Shown: positions 1-11,929 of the stretch, piece by piece
How positions within the stretch are numbered: the stretch's first letter is position 1
Layout: the number at the start of each line of letters is the position of its first letter
Source: Nageia nagi
Taxonomy: Eukaryota; Pinophyta
NCBI GenBank assembly: GCA_050084985.1
Contig: JBITNC010000001.1
Span: forward strand, 200,136,001-200,200,000
Direction of reading: 5' to 3'
Length of the DNA stretch: 64,000 bases
Notes under the pieces: generated by a model
Database searches by the model: none
What the model saw: the letters and a program-made list of their open reading frames with translations, nothing else
What the model was told of the DNA's origin: nothing
Position numbers and translations under genes: made by a program

Positions 1-2053
1 AAACCTTGCATCATAATCCCTAAACCCTAAACCCTACATCCTAAACCCTAAACCCTACATCCTAAACCCTAAACCATTCATCATAAACCATGAACCCTAA
101 ATCCTAAATACTACATCATAAACCTTGAACCATAAACCCTACATAATAAATCCTAAAACCTTCATTATAAACCCTAAAACCTACATCTTAAACCCTAAAC
201 CCCTTCATCATAAACCATGAACACTAAACCCTAATCATTACATCATAAACCCTAAATCATAAACCTTGCATCATGAACCCTAAGCCTTGCTTCATAAGCC
301 CTAAACCCTACATCATAAACCCTAAAGCTTAAACCCTACATCATAAACCCTAAACCTTGCATCATAAACCCTAAACCTTACATCATAAACCCTTAAACCC
401 TAAACTATAAATCCTACATCATGAACCCTAAGCCCTACATCATAAACCCTAAACCCTACATCCTAAACCCTTCATCATAAACCATGAACCCTAAACCATA
501 AATACTACATCATAAACCATAAACCCTAAATCATAAATCTAAAACCCTTCATTATAAACCCTAAACCCTACATATTAAACCCTAAACCCTACATACTAAA
601 CCCTTCATCATAAAACATGAACACTAAACCCTAATCCCTACATCATAAACCCTAAACTATAAACCCTACATCATGAAACCTAAGCCTTACATCGTAAACC
701 CTAAAGCCTAAACCCTACATCCTAAACCTAAACCTTGCATCATAAACCTTAAACCTTACATTATAAACCCTTAAACCTTAAAATGTAAACCCTAAATCAT
801 GACCCCTAAGCTTTGCATCATAAACCCTTCATCATAAACCTTAAAACTTGCATCTTAAACCCTAAATCCCAAACCCTACATCATAAACTATAAACCTTTC
901 ATCATAAACCCTAAACCTTACATCATAAACCCTTAACCCTAAACCCTTCATCATAAACCCTACATCACAAATCTTAAATCCTACATCTTAAACCTTAAAC
1001 CCTTCATCATAAACCCTAAACCCTTCATCATAAACCCTAAAATCTAAACCTTAAACCCTAAAACTTGCATCATAAACCCTAAACCCTACATATTAAACCC
1101 TAAAACCTAAACACTAAACCCTTCATCATAAAACTTGAATCAAAAATCCTAAACCCTACATCCTAAACCCTAAATCTTTCATAATAAACCTTGAATCATA
1201 AATCCTAAACCCTACATCCTAAACCATAAACCCTTCATCATAAACCTTAAACCCTAAATAATAAACCTTGCATCATAAATCCTAAACCCTACATCCTAAA
1301 CCCTAAACCCTAAACACTAAACCCTTCACCATAAATCTTGCATCACAAATCTTAAACCCTAAACCCTTCACCATTAACCTTAAACCTTGCATCATAAACC
1401 CTAAACCTTAAACCCTACATCAAAAACCCTAAACCCTACATCGTAAACCCTAAACCTTACATCATAAACCCTTCATCATAAACCTTGTATCCTAAATGCT
1501 AAACCTTAAACCCTACACATAAACCCCAAACCCTAAACCCTACATCATAAAACTTAAAGCCTTCATCATAAACCCTAAACCCTTAATCATAAACCCTAAA
1601 CCATAAACCTTAAACCCTAAACCCTAAACCATACATCATAAACCCTAAACCCTACATCCTAAACCCTAAACCTAAACCCTTCATCATAAAGTCTGCATCA
1701 TAAATCCTCAACCCTACATGCTAAACCCTAAACCTTATATTATTAACCCTAAACCTTATATTATTAACCCTAAACCTTATAACTTAAACCCTAAACCCTA
1801 CATCATAAACCCTAAACCTTGCATCACAAACCTTACATCCTAAATCCTGAACCCCTTCATCATAAATCCTCAACCTTGCATCATAAACCCTAAACCTACA
1901 TCATAAGCCCTAAACCATAAATGTTAAACCCTAAACCTTGCATCATAAACCCTACATCCTAAAACCTAAACACTAAACCCTTCATCATAAATCTTGCATC
2001 ACAAATCCTAAACCCTAAACCCTTCATCATAAAACCCTACATCATAAACCCTA
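1..2053. repeat. Degenerate telomere-like repeat array (CCCTAAA variants)
   Basis: The stretch is almost entirely variants of CCCTAAA mixed with the longer unit CCCTACATCATAAAC. Many units carry substitutions such as CATAAACC, CTTGCATCATAAACC or CTTCATCATAAACC. The plus strand is the C-rich strand, the orientation expected at a left chromosome end or in an interstitial telomeric block. The units are too diverged for active telomerase-made sequence, so an interstitial or subtelomeric satellite is more likely. No coding potential is visible. Confidence 0.9.
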
Positions 2054-2845
2054 AGTTTTTAAAAATCTAATTTTTTACAACCCTAAACATTAAATTTTTA
2101 AAACTCTATTTTTTACAACCCTAATTTTTTACAACCCTAATTTTTTAAAACTTTGATTTTTTACAACCCTAAACTCTAATTTTTACAAGCCTGATTTTTT
2201 ACAACCTTGATTTTTACAACCTTAATTATTTACAACCCTAATTTTTGTAACCCTAATTTTGTACAACCCTAATTTTTTACAACACTAATTATTTATAACC
2301 TAATTTTTACAACCTAATTTTATACAACCTTAATTTTTTAAAACCCTAATTTTTTACAACCTTAATTTTTTAAAACCCTAATTTTTTACAACCTTGATGT
2401 TTTTACAATCATAATTTTTTACAACCTTAAATTTTTAAAAATTTGATTTTTTACAACCCTAAATCCTAAAACCTAATTTTTTAAAACTCTAATTTTTTAC
2501 AACCCTAATTTTTTACAATCTTGATTTTTACAACCCTAATTTTTTACAACCCTAATTATTTACAACCCTAATTTTGTACAATCCTAATTTTTACAACCCT
2601 AATTTTTTAAAACCTTAATTTTTTATAATCCTAAGTTTTTACAACATTGATTTTTTACAACCTTAATTTTTTACAACCCTAGTTTTTATAACCCTACTTT
2701 TGTACAACCCTAATTTTTTTAAACCTTGATTTTTTACAACCCTAATTTTTTTACAACACTAATTTTTTACAACATTGATTTTTTACAACACTAATTTTTT
2801 ACAACCCTAATTTTTTACAATATTAATTTTTTATAGCCTTGATTT
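2054..2845. repeat. AT-rich tandem repeat, unit about CCCTAATTTTTTACAA
   Basis: A tandem array with a unit of about 16-17 bp, CCCTAATTTTTTACAA, with variants such as CCTTGATTTTTTACAA and CCCTAATTATTTACAA. It directly continues the telomere-like array, and each unit keeps a CCCTAA core. This suggests it arose from that array by expansion of a variant containing a T-run. Confidence 0.9.
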
Positions 2846-3380
2846 CTAATTATATTACTCAACGTTGAGGTAGGTTAGTGACATTATTATCTACATCATC
2901 ATTAGCTTGGTGATTAATATGTTGAGGGCTAAAAGGGCTAATGACATCTCATTTGAAGATGATCCTATACCACCATTAATTCATTAGGGAAGGATATATA
3001 TTTCATCATTAGATGATGAAGACTAGATAACACCAAACATTCATCCTAGGAGAACAAACATATCTTCAAATGAAAATGAGGTATATATTATGAATGTATA
3101 CTCAAATTTTATTAGATAAGTAGAAATTTAAAATTAATTAAATTTTCAATTTTTTGAAATTATATGCTTTAATTAATTAGTTAATACTATGGATAATGTT
3201 ACAAGATCATCTTAAATCTTCATATTTAGAGGATGATGATGATTGTGAGGTAATTAATTGACATGCATGATTGTTTAATTTAATTTTCAATTTTTTCATG
3301 AAGGTTTTTTTTTATTTGTATTTATGTTTATATTAGTACCAAAAAAAATTCTTATTAACCTTAATTAAGTCATCAATTGG

Positions 3381-4493
3381 AAGAGATAAAGTAGCCATAG
3401 AGTTGAACCTAGCAAGATGTGCATTTCCAAGACCTGAACTAATGGATGAAAATGTGATAGAAAGATTTAGTGACCCTATCACTCTTTATTACAAAGAAAT
3501 TGTTGTCTATGGTTGTTCAAGATGTAAGGGTTGGAAAAAACATTCAAGGGGAGATGTAGAAATACATTATTATGAAAATGATGGTCTACCTAATATAGAG
3601 GGAGCATTACCTTCAACGTTTAAGAAATATCCCATTGGTTTAGTTGAACCTACTATATGTGTTGAACATTTGAAAGAGAATGTTAAGGTTATAATTCCAA
3701 AATATGTAGATTCATTAGATGAAGATAAAAGCAAAATAATGTACAAGAACAAGAAATAAATGATGACTTCATCGATTACAGGCACCAAATATTGAGGCAA
3801 TAGAGCTACCAGATGAGAGTGTTGGTGATTTGCATTTAACACATAATATTGTACATTTATACAAGTCTACCTATGATCATAAGGCATATGGTGAATGGTC
3901 AATCAAAAAGCCTTTTCTAAAACCTTATGAACAATTCACTTATTATGGTCATTCATATATGATTAAACCTTCTAATATACCTAATGCAAGTATGGGTTTG
4001 TTTATATTATCAAATGTATGAGTTTGTCCATTCATTGAAAAAGAACCATTGATGCCATTGTGGGCTAATCTACAATATTATGGATAGGATGATAATAACA
4101 TCATATTTATTTAATATGGCTAAATATGGTATGTGTGGAAATGCAATAGCACAAACAAAATATGCATAACATATGTACATTGATGGTCAGTCAAATATAC
4201 ATGGAAACATTATAGGATATATAAATAGCTCCAAAAGCATAAATAGTCCAACAAATTATGATTTTATGGAATATACAAATAATAAATATGACTTTATGCC
4301 TATAAAAATGAAAATTTTTGTAAGTGTGGCTGCTCCTATTATAACTCTTAACCCTAGTGATGAGATCTTAGTGCATTACAATGTCAATAAACATATTCCA
4401 ACATGTAAGAGATGTATGGATTTAGGAGATCCAAATGTATTTATTAAACCAACAAAAAAACATAAAGAAAAAGGAGATTATAGTAGAAATTGA
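3381..4493 (+). pseudogene. Unassigned exons with weak SET-domain resemblance
   Basis: Three open pieces (3403-3759, 3830-4021, 4173-4493) read as one broken gene upstream of the TNP2 transposase. The first has a Cys pair (CSRC) and an acidic, Tyr-rich middle. The second contains SNIPNASMGLFILSNV, which resembles the start of a SET domain (S-x-I-x-x-A-x-x-G-L-F). The third contains GYINSSKS and later SDEILVHYN. These recall the SET motifs around R-[FY]-I-N-H-S and D-E-L-x-x-x-Y. The catalytic Asn-His is not conserved here. The assignment is inference only. Its place within or beside a CACTA relic suggests either a captured host fragment or an unrelated neighbouring relic. Confidence 0.35.
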
Positions 4494-4989
4494 ATAATTT
4501 TTGTAGTGCTAGGCATCCAATCATGACTTTAGAATATCTTATTTGCTATTTTGTTAAAGATCCTTAAGGTATGTTATTCGTTGAATAACATAATTATTGG
4601 AATTGTTGATATATTTTTACTTATACTCATATTTTTGTGCAATTTTTAGTTAAACTTATGCACTTGTTAAATTTATTGACATAATTATTGGATATTGTAA
4701 ATACTTGTTAAATTTATTTTTTTAATTATATTAATTATTTGTAGTAACTAATTTCATAGGCACATCATACTACAAAAAATATACAAGATGAGTCAAATAC
4801 AGTAACTTATACACCAACCTTACATCAAAAAAATATTCATTGAAAAAAAAGAAGAAACCAAAGAATATATAAAGTAGGGATGCATATGTAGAATTCATTA
4901 AAAATCCAAATCCCATGGCTTCTATTCAAATCATGAATTCAGATAGTGAAAATGATGAAAGACATTATAACGCTCATGATCAACAATAG

Positions 4990-7073
4990 AATGCAATGCA
5001 TGATTTATTTCAATCAATCTATACACATGAAGATGATACAAATGTAGACATGAATGACAATCCTCATGCACATGATGATGGAAGAGGAGGTGATTTAGAA
5101 AATGATAACATGTATGCTACTACCAAAATACCTTTATACAATAGAGCATCTATTTCCAAGTTGGAAATTCTCCTACTTATCATGAATATAAAGGTAAAAA
5201 ATGGATGGTGAAATACAAGTGTTAATGATATTCTAAAGTATGTATTTATTTTTACAATTTTTTTATTTTTGTAAATTTATTAAACATTTTTCAAACTTTA
5301 TTTATTATATACATAATAATTTTATGGTTTTATTTGTATTATAGGTTACTAAATGAAAAATTGCTTCTAAGTGACAATGTCATCCCTTGTTTGTGTATAA
5401 AGGCATGAAAATTTTGAAGGATGTAGGGGTACCATGTGTTTCATACCATGCTTGTGTTAATGATTGCATATTATATAGAGGATGGTATAAAAAATTGAGT
5501 GTATGTCCAAAGTGTGATGCAAATAGATATTGTCTAGGAACTATAGGAAAAAATGTTTCTTTCAAGGTTGTCCACCATATTTCAATTATCAATGGATTCA
5601 TTAGAATGTATAAGTGTGATTCACTTGCATAGTATATGGATTAGCATGCAAAAAATTGAAGTGAAGATGGTGTATTATGCATTCTTGAAGATTCTAAAGC
5701 AATGAAACATATAGCAAATATGTGGCCCAATAAATTTTGGGATGAACCTATAAGTTTCAAGTTGGGTTTAGCAATTGATGGTTTCAATCCATATCTATAA
5801 AATCATCTAATTATTTAGTGTGGCCCATTGTTATAGTCAATTATAACATACCACTATGGATATCCTTGAAAAAGGAATATTTAATGTTAACTCTTTTAGT
5901 TCCTAGACCAAATCAGGTGAAAAATATGGATATCTAAATTGAACCATTAATTGATGAATTAATGCAATTATGTAATGGAATTTAGAATGTGATTGACATA
6001 AGTAGATCCATCTAACAAAGATCATTCACATTGTATGGCATACTATGTTGGACTATACATGATTATCTAGGTCTTAATGTTTGTTCAGGTATGTATATAT
6101 AATTTCTATTACATTTACGTCTATATTAAAATATTTAATTTCTTAAAATTATATATAGTAGTTATTCTCTAATAAAAATGTATTATAGAATTACATATAA
6201 AAGGTTATCATGCTTATCCATGGTGTGCATAAAGTCTCATAGCAAGATATTCAAAACACTTGCAAAAGATGGAATACCTTGGCCATTGAAAATATTTACC
6301 ATTAGATCATAAGTTTTAAAATATGAAAATAACATTTTAATAGTCAAATTGATCACACCAAAACTCACAAATATGCATCTCTTTAGGATTGGTTGAAAAA
6401 GTACCAAGAAAGTGAAGAAAATTATTGGATAAAAGACTTTGAGGAAGGTATTGCTGAAGACCTAGAGGATGTTATTATTAAAAAAGATGAATTACCTCAA
6501 GGTAAAATTTAATAAAAATACTATATCAAAAATTCTTTTTAACATGTCATTAATTCAATTATTTTATCAATTAAATGTTTACATTTGCATATGTTTTCAG
6601 GTATGAATAGATTGTTGATATTTTATAATCTAGAATACTGTAAGGATTTATTAGCAACACATTTATTGGATCATATACATATTGTAAAGAATGTTGCATC
6701 TTCTTTATATCAGTATATAATAAGAAAAGAATCAAATAGTATTCAACTGAGATATGAATTAAAGGCTACCAAAACAAAATGTACCTTTTGGGTAACAAAA
6801 AATGCAAATGGAACAACAAATGCACCTGTTCCAGCCTCATAGCTTATGACCAAAGATGAAGTGAATATTCTACACAATATTGTTAGAGCCATTAAAATAC
6901 CAATGGGATATGCATCATCTCTAAGAAAAGCATTCACAATTGATGGAAAAATGATAGGATTGAAGTCTCATGATTATCATAACTTATTAAAGGTATTCTC
7001 GTATTACATGCATATCAAAAACCTTAAATACATTTATATTTATATATATTTTATTCATATATATTTTGATTAA
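4990..7073 (+). pseudogene. TNP2: CACTA transposase TNP2-like (Transposase_21), decayed
   Basis: The protein would be the DDE-type transposase that cuts at CACTA termini. The N-terminal part (4996-5260) has the TNP2 signature LYNRASISKL followed by MNIKVKNGW and a TSVNDIL motif. After a splice-like gap (5237-5344) come HACVNDCILYRGWYKK and CPKCDANRY (5440-5530), the conserved zinc-like region. Further matches are LGLAIDGFNP (about 5765) and EYLML...LVPRPNQ (about 5878-5915). The pieces at 6585-6842 and 6846-7073 match the later TNP2 region (HIVKNV, IGLKSHDYHNLL). Stops and frame changes interrupt every section. Introns with GT...AG ends remain at about 6089-6188, 6501-6600 and 6990-7090. Confidence 0.85.
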
Positions 7074-7289
7074 TATAAATTTTGCTATAGATTATTTTTC
7101 CACTTGCAATTCATGGATGTATTACTTTACCTACTGATTTAAGATATGTAATTGGTTAACTATCATTATTTCTAAGGTATTTCATGCTATTTATGATACT
7201 CTTCCCTTAAAATATATAGTATATTTATTATTATTTTGTAGATTTCAATATAATTTAAATACATCTTATGATATTAATTATATTTTCAT

Positions 7290-8081
7290 AAATAGGTGGT
7301 TGAATTCAAAGGAAACACATGTCAATGAAATACCTAGATGGCAAAGAGAAATTGTGGAAATTATTTGTAAATTTGAAAAAAAATGCCTACTACTTTTATG
7401 GATATACAAGTTCATCTATTGATCTACCAAGTAGATGATATTGAAATAGCAGGTGTTATAAGTACTAGAAGCATGTTTTTTTATGAAAATATTTTTAAAA
7501 GTACTTAAAGGATTTGTTAGATAAAATTCAAGACCAAAAGGATCTATGTGTGAGGGATATATTGTGCAACAATCTTTTTTTATCTGAGTTTCTATCTAAA
7601 ATTCATGATTCAGCTCCAATGATATGGTTACAAGCAAACAATGATAATGATAAATTAGAAGGGAAGGTTTTAGAAACAAATGAGAGATCATATGCTCTTA
7701 ATAAAGGTACTTATAACTATATTTTAGATAATAGTAATTTATAATAAGTACTATGTACATGCAATTTTGATTTTATTTAATCAATAATTACTAACAAGTT
7801 CATTTTATGTATTCAAAAAAATTACAAATCGTGACATATATGAATCTATAAACCATTTTATCATGATGAATATGGAGTGTTGTAAATAATGGATTGAAAT
7901 GCATGAAAGTAAAAGAAGTGCAATTTCAACACAACATATTTTGTTTCATAGTAAACATTCAAGGAGTACACATATACCTCCACATTTAAGAGATGAAAAT
8001 TGGCCAAAAGAGTGTCCAAGATCATGGTTAAAGCAAGCAATTGAGGAGAAATTGGCTGAAGGTGAAGAAGAAAAAATATAA
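7290..8081 (+). pseudogene. CACTA DUF4218-like region, decayed
   Basis: The translation has IPRWQREIVEIICKFEKKMP followed by a TTFMDIQVHLLIYQVDDIE-type segment and SMFFYENIFK. This matches the DUF4218 region found downstream of TNP2 in plant CACTA elements, normally L-x-x-I-V-x-x-L-C-x-L-E...FFDIMVHL. The continuation at 7514-7744 and 7899-8081 is open but less conserved. The second piece has HESKRSAIS and a Lys/Glu-rich end. A splice-acceptor-like TAAATAG precedes it at about 7296. No role outside the element is expected. Confidence 0.7.
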
Positions 8082-8229
8082 TAAGATGCTTTAAATATAG
8101 CTAATGGATGTAATTATGATGCAATTATTCATTAATTCTTATGGACCTAAGTTTATTTATTTTTTATAATATAGATATTGTTAATATAGATATAATACTT
8201 GAACCAATATAAAATTTACATAAAAATAT

Positions 8230-8709
8230 GTGTAAGCATTATCTTTTCCTACAATGTGGGCATATGGTCAACACTTCAAAATTGAAAAGAAAGATATTAA
8301 TATAATGACCTTTGACAGTGGAGTGATGGTTGATTTTGATTAAGCAAGTTGTGCAAGTACAAAAGATACAAATTTCATAGAAGGAAAAATACAATATGTT
8401 GGAAAAATTCAAGAAATAATACAATTGAATTTTGGATCATTCAAATATGTAGTATTCAAATGTAAATGATTTGAAGGATTTGTAAATAGAAGATCAGTAT
8501 TGTATGATATACCTAGTGGCTATTATGCAATTGACTCTACACAATATTTACCTCAAGAAAAAGAGCCATATGTTTTACCACAACAATGTAGTCAAATATT
8601 TTTTTTTCTAGATGTACTAGATGAAAATATGTTATTTGTAATTGATTGTGATCCAAGAGCGAAACATGTTGTACATATTCTTGATGAAAATGATAACAAT
8701 GGTGATTAA
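8230..8709 (+). pseudogene. CACTA DUF4216-like C-terminal region, decayed
   Basis: Around 8400-8470 the translation has IIQLNFGSFKYVVFKC, and 8500-8709 has EKEPYVLPQQCSQIFFFLD then RAKHVVHI. These match DUF4216 of CACTA transposons, whose usual motifs are LNYGSFKVVLFKCDW, then a 'PFVLASQAQQVFYV' core, then a P-R-D/V motif. A stop replaces the expected Trp region and the two halves are in different frames. The order TNP2, DUF4218, DUF4216 is the normal one and supports a single CACTA origin. Confidence 0.75.
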
Positions 8710-8969
8710 AATATTACATGTACATTGGAGTAATTAAACATTATATTTGTTGATATCTTTACTTGTTTAAGGTTGAATTGCATATGAATTTGTAGATTAG
8801 TTCCAATCAATTACTCATTAATATATTACACATATTACATGTATTTTCATGTTTAAGATATTCAATCAATTAATCCATATATATGTAATCATTCAAAATG
8901 TGAAAATGTATATACATGCTTGTGGTGGTCAAGATTTTCATGATTAAACATCAATTAAAAGTTAATAAA

Positions 8970-9166
8970 TGCATCACTTAAAGCATCAAAAAATACATAA
9001 AAAAATGCATCAACCAATGCATTAGGTAATGCATTGATAAAGGAGTCAAAAATACAAAAAACTTTTTGATGCAAATTTGGAATTCTTGATGATTAAAAAC
9101 ATCATAGCATGAAAGAGCAAATTTTTAATGCATTAAACGATTAAAAATGACTAAAATGTAGTAGTG
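8970..9166 (+). repeat. CACTA 3' subterminal repeats and terminus
   Basis: At least seven short repeats around AATGCAT or GATGC lie in this stretch (for example AATGCATCA, AAGCATCAA, AATGCATTA). Some are inverted relative to others. The stretch ends with TGTAGTAGTG at 9166. In CACTA elements, subterminal repeats of this kind bind the element's regulatory protein. That role is known for the superfamily and inferred here. Confidence 0.7.
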
Positions 9167-9239
9167 ATATGATGAGATTTGCAATACTAGTAGTACTTCT
9201 CTTTGCCTGTTATGTCAATTAATTTTTATGTACAACTTA

Positions 9240-10020
9240 TTTTAGAATTTTTTATGCATTTCAAATATCATGCTTCTAGACAAATGCCAGTTTTAGATCT
9301 AGTTAGTGCTATCTAAGGTCCCAATGAGTGATTTGATAAATTTACCCAAAGATTTCAAAAAACTATAAAGCATGATGTTTGAACCTTTATTTGAATCTTT
9401 TGTCACATCCATATTTTTCCATAATATCTATCCTAAACTTAAATCCATATCCCTAGACTACATGACCTTACCCTTTATGAAGATTATCCATAGGCTTACT
9501 TAAAAAGAGAAGTGCTTAGTTGATATGGGTGACTTGAAATATGGAAACCCTAGAAAGGAAACTAAGGGAGGTAGATATTAGAAAAAGAAAGATAAGGAAG
9601 TCAATTCCATAGAAGAACCTCCCTCCAAAGAGTAACAAAAGAGTTAAAGCAAAGTAAAATAATAGAAATAACAATAGGTAACCTTTGGCTCCTACCATTA
9701 TGTTCAAGGAATGTTTACAAAAAGAACTTATCAAACTTGATCCAAATCAAGAGATAGGTCCTCATGATGATAAACCTAGTTGGTACAATGAATTAAAATT
9801 CTATGAATATCATAAATTCAAAGGTCACAAAACAAATGAATATACGATCTTGAGAAATAAACTATGAAAATTGCTAAATGATTGTAAGACATAATATGAG
9901 GCCCGTGCATTCAATTTTGAGGATGTCAAACCACTCACAAAAAATGCCATCTTCAACAAAGAAATGTGTGATACTACTAAGAGAGGAAGGCTTAGAGGGA
10001 GTGTCAATCTAGCTATAAAA
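9240..10020 (+). pseudogene. gag: gag C-terminal remnant with lost zinc-knuckle cysteines
   Basis: The piece at 9685-9867 has FYEYHKFKGHKTNEYTILRN. This aligns with the gag zinc-knuckle region of plant Ty3/gypsy elements, C-x-Y-H-x(3)-G-H-x-T-x-x-C-x-x-L. Both cysteines are replaced by Tyr, each explained by a single G-to-A change. Upstream (about 9340-9530) the text is weakly gag-like with many stops. Downstream (9900-10020) is the linker to protease. Confidence 0.65.
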
Positions 10021-10229
10021 AAATGAATAAAGATCCCTTGTAATCTTGGTATGTAACAACTCCTCGAAAAACTAAAGGTAACTCATACCAAGATAAGTAT
10101 TTTCAAACTCTTGCAATTATCAATTGAATATAGAGATGCTTTGTTTGATGTACTTAAGTTGATATAGGTATTTATATTGCTAAGTTTGTTGAATTAATAA
10201 GCAATCTTGATATTGATTTAATATACAAC

Positions 10230-10620
10230 ATGTTTTCCTTTCAAGAGAGTGAATTTCCTAGTGAAGATGTCATTAAGAAAAATTTAGGAGTATATATCTA
10301 TGTTAATATTGATGGTATACATGTTAAAAAATATTTGATTGATATTGGGTCAAATGTAAATGTATGTTCTATTGATTTATTGCAAAAGATTTTTCTTTCC
10401 ATATATGTAAAAATGAAAAAAACCACTATTAACATTAAAGGATTTGATAATACTAAAAAATAATGCATTGGATATGTATCTATGCCTATTGAAGTAGGTG
10501 GTAAAATGGTTCATCAAAAAGTGTATATTTTTCAAGTAAATTTACCATATACTTTATTTGTTGGTAGACCATGGATCCATAAGGTTAGGCCTCTTACTTC
10601 TAATTTGCATTGATCGATCA
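10230..10620 (+). pseudogene. Retropepsin-like protease relic (Ty3/gypsy)
   Basis: Residues around 10335-10390 read KKYLIDIGSNVNVCSIDLL. This is the aspartic protease active site with D-[ST]-G changed to D-I-G (10341-10349). A stop follows at 10461. The next segment has PIEVGGKMVHQKVYIFQV, LFVGRPWIH and SNLH, the usual end of this protease ('LLGRPWIH...STLHQ'). In the element it would have cleaved the polyprotein. The missing hydroxyl residue and the stops make it inactive. Confidence 0.85.
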
Positions 10621-11056
10621 AATTAATGCATAAAGGAAATAAGTTACTATTCATATAGAGGAAAATCATATAGATGTGTGTTAGGAAGTTGAGAGGTTTT
10701 GGATTCCTTATGATTTTATCAAAAGTGAGGAAGATGCACCAACACTTGTTGCAACTATCACCTTGCAAGAGGTAAGCATGGGTGCATATAAAAGGAGAGA
10801 TCAAACAATCCCTTGCAATATTGAAAACTCAATGCTATTGCTCAAAGGATTCTAAAGCTAAGTGTTATCACTATGTCCTTAAGCAAGAAAGTGATATCGT
10901 TGAATATGTGAATGTTCTCTACAAAGAGCATAAATAAAAAGTACATCTGATAGTGTAGATATAACTTCTATTTCATAGAAAATGCTAAGTTAAGTAATTA
11001 TGCATTTCAATAGCATTTATTTTACTTTTTCTAATAAATATATGCATAAATGTTAG

Positions 11057-11514
11057 TATGGTGGAAAAGGATTAGGTAAAAGTGGGAAGGGAATTATAGT
11101 AATCATTCCAAATGAAGGTCAAGAACAATCAATGTTGGGTTTGGTTAATTTACACCTATCTTATCTTTATTAGTTCCAAAGGTTCAACACATGGACAATA
11201 GTGATCAAGGTTTCATGAGATATATTTATGATGAGTGTTTGGATTATGGAATGATACATGGTCCATTAAAGGAGTTACAAGATTACTATATAGATCCATT
11301 CCTACCCCCTACAAATTTGGTTTGAGTGGATATTTTCAAGATTGATTATGGCATTCTTGAGAAGTTGGGGGCATGGAGTGAGTTCCCCAAATCTAATGAA
11401 AAGAGGCTTGCAACATGGTTCATGAGATATCAGGTATATTTTAGTGAGGAGGTTTACATGGATGATGTAGACATTACAAGTTAGATATTCATCCTTCCTT
11501 TTATTTTTGTTCAT
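11057..11514 (+). pseudogene. Protease-RT linker with G-patch-like motif
   Basis: The plus strand at 11057-11095 reads YGGKGLGKSGKGI. This resembles the glycine-rich G-patch-like motif between protease and RT in many plant Ty3/gypsy polyproteins. The following text up to 11514 is open for stretches in more than one frame (RYIYDECLDYG, ERWFMRYQ-like). It shows no known catalytic domain. The stretch 11515-11930 holds nothing recognisable beyond an acidic linker-like text. Confidence 0.5.
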
Positions 11515-11929
11515 TTTCTATTTGTTCATGCTCATTTTCATTCATGTTTTGTTTATTTTTTCATCAAGTTAGTCCTAGGTCTAGGTAGTCTTTCTTTCAC
11601 AATTTATCTTCTTATCCCTTAATGGGGTGGCAATATTGGATCCCTAGTGTCTTCACTTGATTATTATTATCCCTCACAACTAATTTTAGATACATTACTA
11701 GGGGAATTATCTATGCCTCCCCAATTCAATGATGAAATATCCCATCTTAGTGAAAAAACAACAAAAGTTAATATTGATATTTGAGGACCCATAATTGATC
11801 AAAATAGGAGTTTAATTAACCCTAAAAGAATGTGAAAGGTACCATATATTATTAAAAGAGTTTTTTGATATCTTTAATTGGTATTATTATGAAATGCTTG
11901 ATCTTGATCTTGATTTTCTCACTGATAGC

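Larger units (their letters stand above)
2846..9166 (+). mobile_element. CACTA (En/Spm) DNA transposon relic, 3' end defined
   Basis: The block holds a plus-strand CACTA gene set in the usual order (TNP2 transposase, DUF4218-like, DUF4216-like). It ends at 9166 with TGTAGTAGTG, the inverted form of a CACTACTACA terminus. No matching 5' terminus was found, so the left border is only the end of the tandem array. Several sets of splice-like signals remain between coding pieces. All coding parts contain stops or frame breaks. From 2846 to about 3380 I see no recognisable gene. Confidence 0.75.

Noticed and set aside
1-2053. A true chromosome end (active telomere).
   Set aside because: The units are too variable and mixed with CATCATAAACC forms, and the array passes into an AT-rich satellite and transposons. 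An interstitial or subtelomeric block fits better.
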